Origin: Fibrobacter sp.
Lineage (GTDB): Bacteria > Fibrobacterota > Chitinivibrionia > Chitinivibrionales > Chitinispirillaceae
Length of the DNA stretch: 64,000 nt
NCBI GenBank assembly: GCA_012513915.1
Contig: JAAZBG010000120.1
Location: 22,146 to 86,145 of the forward strand
Direction: 5' to 3'
The translations under genes and the position numbers were made by a program. This document shows, one piece after another, positions 18,260 to 27,497 of this stretch (the first letter of the stretch is position 1; each line of letters starts with the position of its first letter). The notes beneath the pieces were generated by a model, which saw only the letters and a program-made list of their open reading frames with translations, did not search any database and was not told the origin of the DNA.

Positions 18260-20014
18260 TTAAAAAACTTCCACCCGGTTTCGTCCGTTGTTTTTTGCTC
18301 TGTAGAGAGCTTTATCTGCCTTTTTAATTAACTCGTCAAGCTGTTTTGCGTGCTGTCTGTAGACTGCAATACCGAAACTCATGGTAACATGAATATCTTC
18401 ACCGCTGGGTGTCCTGAATATTAACCCCGCAATATGCGCTCTGATACGTTCTGTTGTTTCTGCTGCGCTCTTTTCATCGGTCTTGACAAGAACCAATGTG
18501 AATTCCTCACCGCCATATCGTGCAGCAATGTCAATACCGTCACGAATGCAGCTTTCAAGGTGGGATGAAATACCTTTAAGGACAAGATCACCAAACTGGT
18601 GTCCCCATGTATCGTTGAGCTTTTTAAAAAAATCGATATCGCAAAGAACGAGTGCCAGAGGATCGTTATATCGTATCGAACGGGTAATCTCATCCTTGAG
18701 GATCTGCTGGAATTCACGATGATTACGAAGACCGGTGAGTCCATCCCGTGTTGCAAGTGTTCTTGCTTTGTCAAGGACGATTATCTTTTCAATTGCAAGC
18801 CCGGCACTTATTGATAAACGGGCTAACAGTTCTTTACAGGACTCACTGAATGCATCCTTTTTGAACGATTCGATAAGGATCATTGCCTTACAGTCATCAA
18901 CCCCGACAGGTACTGCAATAAACGATCGGAACTCCTCGTTTACCGGTTCATCATTAAAGTACCGCGTTTCGTAATGATCATTTGAAAAATCACGGCTGAG
19001 CATTATGTTTTTCGAAAACAGTATTCCGGCAAGCGTTTTATCCTTAATGGAGAATTTTTTGTTGATAAACCATGATGAATCAACACCATAAGCGCGTTGA
19101 ATAATGGCAGTATCATTGTCATTACTGTTTTTAACACTTATCGTGATTCTGTCGCAAGCAATTGCAAATGGGATCACTCCTATTATGGTGTCAAGTATTG
19201 ATTCAATGTTGAGATTCTTGAAAAATTCTTTTTCTATAGAACTCATTGCAGCAAGTCTGCCGTGAATCAACTTGTGTTCAGTATACAGATAGGTATTAAA
19301 CACAGCCTGACCAATCACTGAGGCAAGGACATTAAGAAATGCATGGTCTTCATCGGTAAAATTGTTTTTAGTAGTACTGTCAACAACAATAATACCCCGG
19401 TCGGCGTTACCCGCCGTGATAAGGCTTGCCATAAGCGATCGTACCCCGGTATCTTTTGTATAGTAATAGAGTGTTGAACTGTCGTTGGTGATTTCTGAAA
19501 GATTCAACTGTTTCATGCCGTCTTTAAGAAAACTTCCCAGAACTCCGACACCCGGCTGGATGATCGCCTCGGCATTTATATAGTCGCTTGACGAATTCAC
19601 TTTACGTAATTTATACCCGCCATCAAGTGTAGGGAAAAAAAATGCAATCGTCTGGCAGTCGAATCTTGATCTGATTAACTTTATTCCATTGTCAAGAATC
19701 GAGTCAATCACTAATTCATTGGACTGGCGTGCCTGTTTACGATAGGCGCTTCCCAGTGATGTAATAAGGAGCTGCGCAGTGTCACCGATAGCCTGTTTCT
19801 CAACAATGCGCGGAAGTGCGATTTCTGTTACACGATTTACCGGAGTATCGGCTGAAGCAAATTTCTTTTTGCAAAACGAGATAAACGTAAGCAGCGTAAT
19901 GATCGTAAGAACCGGTGATACATAATGCCAGATTTGACCTGGAATAAAACCGGTTACAATGCATAAAATCAGGAGGACTGAAACAATTATTTTTTTTGAT
20001 TTAATCTGTATCAT
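18260..20014 (-). CDS. Membrane diguanylate cyclase with GAF domains
   Basis: Predicted to make cyclic di-GMP from GTP. The 584 residues have two membrane segments at about 9-27 and 30-48, two GAF-like sensor regions (about 95-245 and 260-410), and a C-terminal GGDEF domain with active-site GGEEF (RYGGEEFTLVL). The inhibitory I-site position normally reading RxxD reads DGID here, with the Arg displaced one residue upstream, so product inhibition may be weak. It starts 14 bases inside the response regulator gene and lies downstream of the LptF-LptG fusion gene, forming a three-gene minus-strand operon. Confidence 0.92.
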   Translation of the reverse strand: MIQIKSKKIIVSVLLILCIVTGFIPGQIWHYVSPVLTIITLLTFISFCKKKFASADTPVNRVTEIALPRIVEKQAIGDTAQLLITSLGSAYRKQARQSNELVIDSILDNGIKLIRSRFDCQTIAFFFPTLDGGYKLRKVNSSSDYINAEAIIQPGVGVLGSFLKDGMKQLNLSEITNDSSTLYYYTKDTGVRSLMASLITAGNADRGIIVVDSTTKNNFTDEDHAFLNVLASVIGQAVFNTYLYTEHKLIHGRLAAMSSIEKEFFKNLNIESILDTIIGVIPFAIACDRITISVKNSNDNDTAIIQRAYGVDSSWFINKKFSIKDKTLAGILFSKNIMLSRDFSNDHYETRYFNDEPVNEEFRSFIAVPVGVDDCKAMILIESFKKDAFSESCKELLARLSISAGLAIEKIIVLDKARTLATRDGLTGLRNHREFQQILKDEITRSIRYNDPLALVLCDIDFFKKLNDTWGHQFGDLVLKGISSHLESCIRDGIDIAARYGGEEFTLVLVKTDEKSAAETTERIRAHIAGLIFRTPSGEDIHVTMSFGIAVYRQHAKQLDELIKKADKALYRAKNNGRNRVEVF

Positions 20015-20405
20015 TGTCGCTGAAAAATGCTTTCTCTGTTGTTAATGCCAATGCTTTTTCAACAGTCTCAAGAACGTCATCATGTTTTAATGGCTTTGAT
20101 AAAACACCATTAAATCCCATATTTAGCAAACTTTTTTTCGTAATTTTCTTTGCAAAAGATGTAATCGCGATTACCGGTATATGGCTTGCTTTTTCAATCT
20201 TCTTAAGGCTGTTAAAAAAACGTATACCATCCATAACCGGCATCATGATATCGGTGATAATCAGTGTCGGAAGCTCTTCCTCTGCTTTCTTCAGTGCATC
20301 AAATCCGTTCATCGCTGTAATTACATCATAATCTTTATAAAGATACATTTCTATTATGTCAAGAGTATCGTGGCTGTCATCAATGAGTAAAATCTTTGGT
20401 TGCAT
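20001..20405 (-). CDS. Single-domain response regulator (CheY-like receiver)
   Basis: A 134-residue receiver domain without an output domain. Acidic pair LLIDDSHD at residues about 6-13, phosphoacceptor Asp in LIITDIMMPVMDG near residue 52, Thr in IAITSF and the conserved Lys in LSKPLKH are all present. Its start lies 2 bases after the stop of the LptF-LptG fusion, and its end overlaps the diguanylate cyclase by 14 bases. It probably relays a signal, perhaps to the cyclase; no histidine kinase is in the window. Cytosolic. Confidence 0.93.
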   Translation of the reverse strand: MQPKILLIDDSHDTLDIIEMYLYKDYDVITAMNGFDALKKAEEELPTLIITDIMMPVMDGIRFFNSLKKIEKASHIPVIAITSFAKKITKKSLLNMGFNGVLSKPLKHDDVLETVEKALALTTEKAFFSDNDTD

Positions 20406-20407
20406 TG

Positions 20408-22978
20408 TTACCGGGATGCCTTTCTATATAAAACAATACCCAGCAGGAAGAATAGTATATTGCCAAACCAGGCGCCAAGCAGAAGCGGCATATGGCCGTT
20501 TTGTGCAAATACTATTGCAAATCTGCTGATGATCCAGTATGAAAATGCTATTGCCAGTCCGAGACCAAATAGTAACGCTCCACCTTTACGTCCCATTCGT
20601 GCAGTAATTGAAATCCCAAGGAGAATAACGATAAAATTCATAAACGGAAATGCTATCTTGAACTCGAGATCTCCCAGATATTTTTCGACAGCTTCGCCAC
20701 GTTTTTTTGCAGCTTCAATAAAACTTTTTAACTCCCAGTAACTCATCTCATCCTTATTTTTAATACGCGCGACCATAATTGCTGGTTTTGCAGTCAGTAT
20801 TGAATCTACAAGGGTATCCTTACGGGTGATACTGATTGGTTCTTTTGTAAAGTCCCTGATTTCAGCATTGATAAAACGCCATCCACTTGAGTCACGAAAA
20901 TCTGCGGCATCAGCTTTAATGCTCTGAACCACGGTGCTTCCCTTATAGATCTGACGCTGTACGTTACGGACAAAAAAAGGTGATGTACTGAACTCGTCGT
21001 AATAGTAAAGTGTCTTATTGTTTGCAAAGTAATAAAAGTCCCTGCGGTATTCTTTCACAGTGGAATTAGACGATTTTTTTGTTATAACCGGATCACGCCA
21101 CTTGTCTTCAAGTTCGCGCTTGAGCAAGTTGGCTTTTGGCAGTATCTCTTCCGAACCATAAAAAATTCCGACTGACAGAAGAATGCCAAGGATTAAAAGC
21201 GGGAATGTCAACTGGCGCACGCTCATACCGGAAGCCTTTACAGCGGTGAGTTCGCTGCTTCGTGCCATGTTGCCAATTGAAAACATTGATGCCAGGAGTA
21301 AGACGATCGGGATGGTTACCTGCACGATCCAGGGGAGTGAGTAATAATAGTAGTAAGCGAGCCTCTCAATAGGTATACCTTCAAATTTGCGGGCATTACT
21401 TACATAGTCAATTGTTACATACGTAAAAATGAGCGCGAGCTGCAGACCGACTGTAAATGTTAAAAACGATCCAATCAGATAGGTCGGTGTTGTCCCGATA
21501 AGTTTTCGTGAAAACCATCGTGGAATCCACATTAACATTACAAGCAATGGAACCGATGGCCGGTTGGATATGTGTTTTCTTTTTGGTTTACCTGATGCAA
21601 AGATGTGTATAAAGCCATTTACTATCCAGTCAAAGCGGATCGTTTTTTCACGCAGCATCAGTATTGTCAGAATTATACCGCATAGCGCGACTAGTATATT
21701 ACCTGACCACATTGCAAGAAATGGTGATATCTGAAGCTTATCTGCCATAATCTCACCCTTGATAAGAAATGCCCAGGTGATAATGAAAAACAGCAGACTG
21801 TACGTTGCTCCAACACCAAGACCACCCCGCTTTGCCATTATGCCAAGCGGCGCACCGATTAAAATAAAAAGGATACAGGCAAACGGAATGGCATACTTCT
21901 TGTGTACTTCAACCATGTGCTGTGCAATGAGCAGATTGTTTGAATGAATCCGGTGGTAGATGCGGTCGAAAATATTGCCATGAAGTTCTACAGAACTGAT
22001 TGCGACTGGTCGTGATGATTCAACTTTGGTAAGCCATTTTGAAAATGTGAGTGAATCCGTGGCGGCAATGCTGTTTGATGCATATTTTGAGGCAAGTGAA
22101 TCAAAACGCTTCACAACGGTTTTTAAAGAATCAATAAGTTGCTCGTACTCTTTTATGTAGGGTTTATTGGCTTCCCTGAACTCTTTAACATTGTCAAGCA
22201 TCATTTGTGAACTTTTTTCCCGGTCACCTCTGTAGCTTGAATTGGTTCGCTGCAGTTCTGAATCGACATTTTTAATACTGACAACCTGTTTCTCAAATCG
22301 TCCGAAAAAATAATCATCCTTGTTGGTACGAGATGTACTGTGGCTTTCACCATTGAAAAGTGTAAACTCAAGATACTGTTGATCCGGTGTGATCTGAATT
22401 TTCCCGCTGTCCGCTATTGTAAATGATGGATCCTGGCCGGCAAGGTTGGAGAATATTTTGATACCTTTGAGTGTCCCGCTTCTGGAATTAACATCTTCGG
22501 TGTAAATTGTATATCCTGTAAAGTCCCTGATGATAATGCCCGGTTCAATAAATGCTGCAGGCTTTTTCCTTGCAATATCAGATTGAAGATTTGCAGCCTT
22601 GTGGTTGGCATCGGGGAGAATGAGATCATTAAAAAAAGTAAGAAAAACACCGATTGCAGTTGATGCCACAAGCACCGGAATCATAAGCTTCATTAAATTA
22701 TATCCGGATGCTTTAATTGCGGTAATTTCGTTATCACCCGACATCTGACCGAAGGTCATAAGTGTTGATGTCAGTATCGACATTGGAATTGCGAGTGCAA
22801 GAATCCACCCCAATTGAATCAGGAATATTTCAAGAACGACTACCGGCTCCAAACCCTTTGAAATAATTTTTGGAAGAAGGTACATTGCGGTCTGCATGGC
22901 AAAAAGGAACACAATAATACACAATGATGCAAGAAATGGGAATATGTGTTCTTTAATAATATATCTGAATAAAATCAT
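20408..22978 (-). CDS. LptF-LptG fusion, LPS export permease
   Basis: LptF and LptG are normally two inner-membrane proteins of about 350-380 residues that form the transmembrane part of the LptB2FG ABC transporter extracting LPS. Here one 856-residue frame holds two copies of the fold. The first (about 1-420) has FRYIIKEHIFPFLASL, TFGQMSGDNEITAIKASG and a C-terminal membrane cluster. The second (about 460-856) has LIGSFLTFTVGLQLALIF, ARSSELTAVKASGMS and another membrane cluster ending ILFFLLGIVLYRKASR. Each half has the expected periplasmic beta-jellyroll region. It is the first gene of an operon with the response regulator and cyclase. LptB is not in the window. Confidence 0.9.
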   Translation of the reverse strand: MILFRYIIKEHIFPFLASLCIIVFLFAMQTAMYLLPKIISKGLEPVVVLEIFLIQLGWILALAIPMSILTSTLMTFGQMSGDNEITAIKASGYNLMKLMIPVLVASTAIGVFLTFFNDLILPDANHKAANLQSDIARKKPAAFIEPGIIIRDFTGYTIYTEDVNSRSGTLKGIKIFSNLAGQDPSFTIADSGKIQITPDQQYLEFTLFNGESHSTSRTNKDDYFFGRFEKQVVSIKNVDSELQRTNSSYRGDREKSSQMMLDNVKEFREANKPYIKEYEQLIDSLKTVVKRFDSLASKYASNSIAATDSLTFSKWLTKVESSRPVAISSVELHGNIFDRIYHRIHSNNLLIAQHMVEVHKKYAIPFACILFILIGAPLGIMAKRGGLGVGATYSLLFFIITWAFLIKGEIMADKLQISPFLAMWSGNILVALCGIILTILMLREKTIRFDWIVNGFIHIFASGKPKRKHISNRPSVPLLVMLMWIPRWFSRKLIGTTPTYLIGSFLTFTVGLQLALIFTYVTIDYVSNARKFEGIPIERLAYYYYYSLPWIVQVTIPIVLLLASMFSIGNMARSSELTAVKASGMSVRQLTFPLLILGILLSVGIFYGSEEILPKANLLKRELEDKWRDPVITKKSSNSTVKEYRRDFYYFANNKTLYYYDEFSTSPFFVRNVQRQIYKGSTVVQSIKADAADFRDSSGWRFINAEIRDFTKEPISITRKDTLVDSILTAKPAIMVARIKNKDEMSYWELKSFIEAAKKRGEAVEKYLGDLEFKIAFPFMNFIVILLGISITARMGRKGGALLFGLGLAIAFSYWIISRFAIVFAQNGHMPLLLGAWFGNILFFLLGIVLYRKASR

Positions 22979-23212
22979 AAATTATGGTTACGTGCCGATC
23001 GAAAAAAAGCCATATGTAAGGAGTAATTCATTATATAATATGATGCAAATATACGTCGGGGCAGGAAGCTGATACAAGCCCGTGCTTAGTGATTTATCAA
23101 TCGGGCATATGATCAGAATCATGTCACTGGTCCCTGGTGACGAAACAGATTGCCATCCCCGATACATTTGTTGTATACTCAATGTCATACACATTTTATG
23201 GAGTTGTCAGCC

Positions 23213-23995
23213 ATGGTATTAAGAATTATTCTTCCGCTATCTGTTGCCGGTCTGCTTGCAGGATGTGCAATGCAGACAAAACAACTTGCAAATGAGGCGT
23301 TGTTACCTGAAATCGATGTCGTTCAGGTGAAGGAAAATTCTGATCAGGCACTGAAATTGTCTCAGGAGATCAAACTTGATGTTGAAGCTTTGAATGCAAA
23401 ACTTACCGAGAACGATAATAAGCTTACAATGCTCGCTGATGGGGTTTCGAGTGTATCAACTGCCAAAATTGAAGAGATCGAAAACAGAATGTCGTTGCTT
23501 ATTGAAGCAATCAAGGATATACAGGCACAGATAAGAAATCTGGAGACAATGGGATTGCGTTCTTCGAAAACAACAACCTCCGGACCAGCTCCGACATTTT
23601 CACCTGCCGGACAAATATTAGGATCAGCTGAAAATGAACTGTATAATACAGGGCTTAGAGCGTTTAACAGTCGTAATTATAAAGATGCGATAAAGATTTT
23701 TACCGACGTAATTACCAAATTTCCATCAGGTGAGTATACTGATAACGCAAATTTCTGGATCGGTGAATGTTTCTACTCGCTGGGGGAATTTCCCTCAGCA
23801 ATTAAATCATACGAAAAAGTACTTACCTTCAAAAGCTCATCGAAAGCAGATGATGCACAGTTCAAACTCGGGGTAACCTATAATAAAATGGGGCAGCAAA
23901 CGCTTGCAAAGCAGGAGCTCAATAAGCTGATTAACAGGTATCCTGCAAGTGAGTATGTGTCAAGAACTAAAAAGTTGCTTGATGAAATACGATAG
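23213..23995 (+). CDS. CpoB/YbgF-like periplasmic TPR lipoprotein
   Basis: The Tol-Pal associated CpoB/YbgF family coordinates envelope constriction. This protein has a lipobox LLAGC (Cys near residue 18), a coiled-coil segment rich in Glu, Lys and Leu (about 35-110), a linker, and three C-terminal TPRs with the family-typical YNTGLRAFNSRNYKDAIKIF and FPSGEYTDNANFWIGECFYS. Start 23213 is chosen because GGAG lies nine bases upstream; the frame is open from 23150. A lipid-anchored form differs from the soluble E. coli CpoB. No tol or pal gene is adjacent. Confidence 0.85.
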   Translation: MVLRIILPLSVAGLLAGCAMQTKQLANEALLPEIDVVQVKENSDQALKLSQEIKLDVEALNAKLTENDNKLTMLADGVSSVSTAKIEEIENRMSLLIEAIKDIQAQIRNLETMGLRSSKTTTSGPAPTFSPAGQILGSAENELYNTGLRAFNSRNYKDAIKIFTDVITKFPSGEYTDNANFWIGECFYSLGEFPSAIKSYEKVLTFKSSSKADDAQFKLGVTYNKMGQQTLAKQELNKLINRYPASEYVSRTKKLLDEIR

Positions 23996-24240
23996 CTTTA
24001 TCATCTGTCAGTAAGTTCGCGATAATAAGAGTTATTATTCTGTTGATCAGGAATAAACAGTATACACAGCCGTATTCTCTTAAAAGCCGGTCGCAAAAAC
24101 AGCGGGTTTTGCATGATTAGCAGTGGTAATAGTGAAAAAATAACTAATTTTTGAATAGTACTTGCTTTTATGTTTATTCATAAACCACTTTTATACCTGC
24201 ATAATTGGGTTTTCAAACAATTTTACTTCTGGATTGATAC

Positions 24241-24984
24241 ATGAAACGTACGTACTTAGGGTTGGTTTGTGTTGCTTTTTTATTGGTTGCAGTATCTGTT
24301 GATGCAAAAAAAAGGCTGCAGTATGATTGCAGTGTCAAAATACCTCAGGCGGTTGATGCATATAATATGAAGAAGTATTCGAAGGTAAAGACACTACTTG
24401 AAGAGGCACGGATCCAGTGTAATGGTAATCCTAATATGGATACAGTGTACTATTTTCTTGGCATGTCCTATCTCAGAACAAAGCAGTATCTGGAAGCACG
24501 CAGTGAGTTGGAACGGATTTCATCAGACTATCCCGATTCGCCATTTTTTTTTGAAGCAAAGTTTAGAGCTGCACAATCTGTTTTTCTGAGTTCAAAATCG
24601 TTTGAACGGGATCAGGAAGAAACCTTTGAAGCGATCGGGATGTTTAAGGAAATATTGGAAACCTATCCTGAAAATCCTGTGAAAGATAGTGTCGAATACT
24701 ATCTGCAGAGAGCAATTGATAAAATTGAAACAAAAGAGCTGACAACTGCACGCTTTTACATTAAAATGAACGAATATGAATCAGCAATAGTCTATTACAA
24801 GGCATTTATTGAAAATTTCCCGGAGTCAAGGAATGTTGATGAATCAAAGCTGACAATTGCTGAACTTTATTTGAAACTGGATCGAAAACGTGATGCAGCT
24901 GAAGTGTTGACAGAATTACTGGAAACCGGTAAGGTTCCTGCTGTTTTGGAGAAAGCAAAAATACTGCAGAAAAAAGTTCAGTAA
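24241..24984 (+). CDS. BamD-like exported TPR protein
   Basis: A 247-residue protein with signal peptide (cleavage near VDA-KK, residue 22) and TPR-like helices resembling the BamD/YfiO outer-membrane assembly lipoprotein family: AYNMKKYSKVKTLLEEAR, FLGMSYLRTKQYLEARSELE and YYKAFIENFPESRNVDESK. The usual BamD lipobox cysteine right after the signal is missing; the first cysteine is at residue 30. It may therefore be a soluble paralogue rather than the essential BamD. It follows the CpoB-like gene by 245 bases. Confidence 0.7.
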   Translation: MKRTYLGLVCVAFLLVAVSVDAKKRLQYDCSVKIPQAVDAYNMKKYSKVKTLLEEARIQCNGNPNMDTVYYFLGMSYLRTKQYLEARSELERISSDYPDSPFFFEAKFRAAQSVFLSSKSFERDQEETFEAIGMFKEILETYPENPVKDSVEYYLQRAIDKIETKELTTARFYIKMNEYESAIVYYKAFIENFPESRNVDESKLTIAELYLKLDRKRDAAEVLTELLETGKVPAVLEKAKILQKKVQ

Positions 24985-25128
24985 CAACCGGTTCTGATGT
25001 AATGGTTATGTGATTGTCACCGGAACGTGTGATAGTTCAAAATTGCATCAGAATTCTCTGTTTGAAAGTCAGACGCTACACTGTACAGGGTGACAAATCT
25101 GTACTTGCAGAAGGAATGGGGTGTGTTA

Positions 25129-25329
25129 ATGACTGATTCCTCATCAGAAAAGACTCCTCAGAAGAAGAAATTTCTTGGTATCAACTTTAAATGCTGTAAC
25201 ATCTATTCCCGCGTTTATATTAACAAGGATGGAACTGCCTATGATGGTGGTTGTCCAAAATGCGGAAAGAAAGTGCATGTGCGAATAGGAACCGGTGGCG
25301 TTGATACCCGTTTTTTTGATGCATATTGA
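25129..25329 (+). CDS. Small zinc-ribbon-like protein
   Basis: A 66-residue protein from the ATG at 25129 (a GTG at 25090 would add 13 residues, but the run GGGG lies well placed before 25129). Cysteines occur as FKCCNIYSRVYIN and GGCPKCGKKVHVRIG, enough for one zinc ribbon or rubredoxin-like knuckle. No signal peptide. I do not recognise a characterised family. It precedes a two-hairpin structure and then the Memo-AMMECR1 gene. Confidence 0.75.
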   Translation: MTDSSSEKTPQKKKFLGINFKCCNIYSRVYINKDGTAYDGGCPKCGKKVHVRIGTGGVDTRFFDAY

Positions 25330-25338
25330 ATACCTGAA

Positions 25339-25387
25339 TAAAGAAGCATTTAAATAAGTATCCTTATTAACAATCCAGGCTTCTTTA
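25339..25387 (+). terminator. Nested hairpin, probable terminator
   Basis: TAAAGAAGC (25339-25347) pairs with GCTTCTTTA (25379-25387), enclosing a second stem AATAAG/CTTATT (25353-25358/25363-25368). It follows the zinc-ribbon gene by 9 bases. There is no clean T-tract. Confidence 0.5.
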
Positions 25388-25428
25388 CTTTACGATAGTA
25401 CATTTTATTTTTACTATTTAACGTCGCT

Positions 25429-26883
25429 ATGAAAATCACACTCATACTAAATACCATTTTTTCCGGAGTCGTTCTTATGGCATCAACACATGCGGAAACG
25501 TTGGCTGACGTGGATATCCGTCCGGCAGCTGTTGCTGGGAAGTTTTACACATCAAATCCAGCAGCGTTGCGTAAAGAGATAATTTCATATTGCTCACAAA
25601 AACCGGCCGTTGATGGCACCGTGAGGATGCTTATCAGTCCGCATGCAGGGTATGTTTTTTCAGGTCCGGTGGCGGGAGCAGGGTATTCACTTATTAGTAA
25701 ATCGATTTCAAGAGTGATCCTGATTGGTCCATCACATTATGAGTACATTAATGGTATTTCATTGACCGATAAACGCATTTATCAGACACCGCTTGGGGAT
25801 ATTCCGGTTGATAGTGAGCTGATAAACACACTTAAAAAAAGTCCGCTTGTGCATATGTCAAAAAAAGCAGAAATGCCTGAACACTGCCTTGAGGTACAGC
25901 TTCCGTTTCTTCAGGTTCAGTTGGATAATTTTAAAATCGTTCCGGTACTGGCAGGTAAGACGGATCCGGATGCTGTAGCAGAACTGCTCATTCCGTATAT
26001 TGATGATAATACTCTTGTTGTTGCATCATCGGATCTATCTCACTATTTCCCGCAGACTGACGCACGTGAGCTTGATAATAAAACAATAGCAACGATTATT
26101 GCCAGTGATAAGAAAGGTTTCATTGATGCCTGCGGGGAAACACCAATACGAATTGTTATGGCGCTTGCAGAAAAACTGCACTACAGTCCTGTTAAACTTG
26201 ATGCTCGTACATCGTGGGAGACTGCTCCGGATTATGGTGAAAAGAACAGGGTCGTCGGTTATGCGTCTGTTGCTTTTGTAGAAACGGAACAACGGGCAAA
26301 ATCAGCACATCCGAAGGGAGTTGGTGTTTTGACAAGTGATGATCATGCGTTGCTGCTTGATATCGCGCGTAAAAGCCTTGTCGCTTGTGTGAAAAAAAAA
26401 GAGATGGTACATGTTGATGTTCCTGATGCTCTTAAAGAAAATCGTGGTTGCTTTGTAACGCTTACGATCAATAATTCCCTGCGTGGATGTATCGGTTATA
26501 TTGAACCGATTATGCCATTGTATAAGGCGGTGATAGAAAATGCACGCAATGCAGCACTGTCTGATCCCCGTTTCGATCCGGTTACTGCATCAGAGCTTGA
26601 TAAAATATGTGTTGAAGTCTCTGTACTGACTGTTCCTGTACCGCTCGCTTATAATGATCCGGATGATTTGCTCGAAAAACTACGTCCTAATATTGACGGG
26701 GTGATATTATCATATCATGGGACTCAGTCTACATTTCTTCCACAGGTCTGGGAACAGCTTCCCGATAAAATACAGTTCCTGCAGCATTTGTCGATGAAAG
26801 CAGGATTAGCTGCAGACAGCTGGAAAAAAGCATCGTACAAAGTTTACCAGGCAGAACATTTTAAAGAGTCATGCAAAGAATGA
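25429..26883 (+). CDS. Exported Memo-AMMECR1 fusion protein
   Basis: Two domains normally found as separate proteins A and B of the AmmeMemoRadiSam system are joined. The Memo-like domain (about 30-285) starts with RPAAVAGKFYTSNP and has the metal-site candidates in SPHAGYVFSGPVAGA and GPSHYEYIN. SSDLSHY also fits the family. The AMMECR1 domain (about 295-480) has the hallmark NSLRGCIGYIEP. A hydrophobic N-terminus (MKITLILNTIFSGVVLMASTHA) looks like a signal peptide, so the protein may act outside the cytoplasm. The radical SAM partner is not in the window. Reaction unknown; human Memo1 binds metal. Confidence 0.9.
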   Translation: MKITLILNTIFSGVVLMASTHAETLADVDIRPAAVAGKFYTSNPAALRKEIISYCSQKPAVDGTVRMLISPHAGYVFSGPVAGAGYSLISKSISRVILIGPSHYEYINGISLTDKRIYQTPLGDIPVDSELINTLKKSPLVHMSKKAEMPEHCLEVQLPFLQVQLDNFKIVPVLAGKTDPDAVAELLIPYIDDNTLVVASSDLSHYFPQTDARELDNKTIATIIASDKKGFIDACGETPIRIVMALAEKLHYSPVKLDARTSWETAPDYGEKNRVVGYASVAFVETEQRAKSAHPKGVGVLTSDDHALLLDIARKSLVACVKKKEMVHVDVPDALKENRGCFVTLTINNSLRGCIGYIEPIMPLYKAVIENARNAALSDPRFDPVTASELDKICVEVSVLTVPVPLAYNDPDDLLEKLRPNIDGVILSYHGTQSTFLPQVWEQLPDKIQFLQHLSMKAGLAADSWKKASYKVYQAEHFKESCKE

Positions 26884-26987
26884 TGCTGCTGTATGAATTG
26901 ATTTTAGTATCGGCTTGCAGAAAAGGATGAATAATAAGTATTTTGAATTAGATACTAAATTGTTTTTATATGTAAAGGAATGGATGT

Positions 26988-27353
26988 ATGCGCATACTAC
27001 TTGGGTTGTTTCTAATGCTGGCAATTGCAGGGTGTGCAGGTCGTCAGTCTGCCTCACTCAAATCGCAGGAATCTGTTGCTGCACAGGTCAATTATTCCGG
27101 TGGCAGTGGTGAATCAATTGAGGATGCGGTTAGAATAACTGGAGTTGATAATCAGAGTGCGGGCCTTGATGCCGAGTATGCGTACATTGTGCAACAACAT
27201 GGATTGCGAAATAAAGAGTGGCGGGTTGCAAACCAAAGCGTCGTCCAGGAAAAGGGTAAAATGTACGAGTTGATTGAAATAGAACTGATTCCTACAAAAG
27301 CGCAGCGAATTTACTATTTTGATGTAACTGCTTTTCCGTGGAAAAAGAAGTAA
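26988..27353 (+). CDS. Small lipoprotein of unknown function
   Basis: A 121-residue protein with lipobox AIAGC (Cys16), a short Ser/Gly-rich stretch and a compact domain. The segment GLDAEYAYIVQQHGLRNKEWRV is followed by a beta region ending RIYYFDVTAFPWKKK. AAGGA precedes the start. The sequence AEYAYI...G is reminiscent of small envelope proteins of unknown role. It lies between the Memo-AMMECR1 and AsmA-like genes on the same strand. Family not recognised. Confidence 0.75.
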   Translation: MRILLGLFLMLAIAGCAGRQSASLKSQESVAAQVNYSGGSGESIEDAVRITGVDNQSAGLDAEYAYIVQQHGLRNKEWRVANQSVVQEKGKMYELIEIELIPTKAQRIYYFDVTAFPWKKK

Positions 27354-27497
27354 GACCCGGCCCTGCCTGCGTGCAAGACCTCATTTTGTAATGGTATATG
27401 GAATCTCTCTTTTAAAATCCAAAGGAATTTGCGAACTACATCTTCTTTTCTAAAGGTAGGGGTTTCGTTTTTTAATATTCTTCATACGGAGTCGTTT

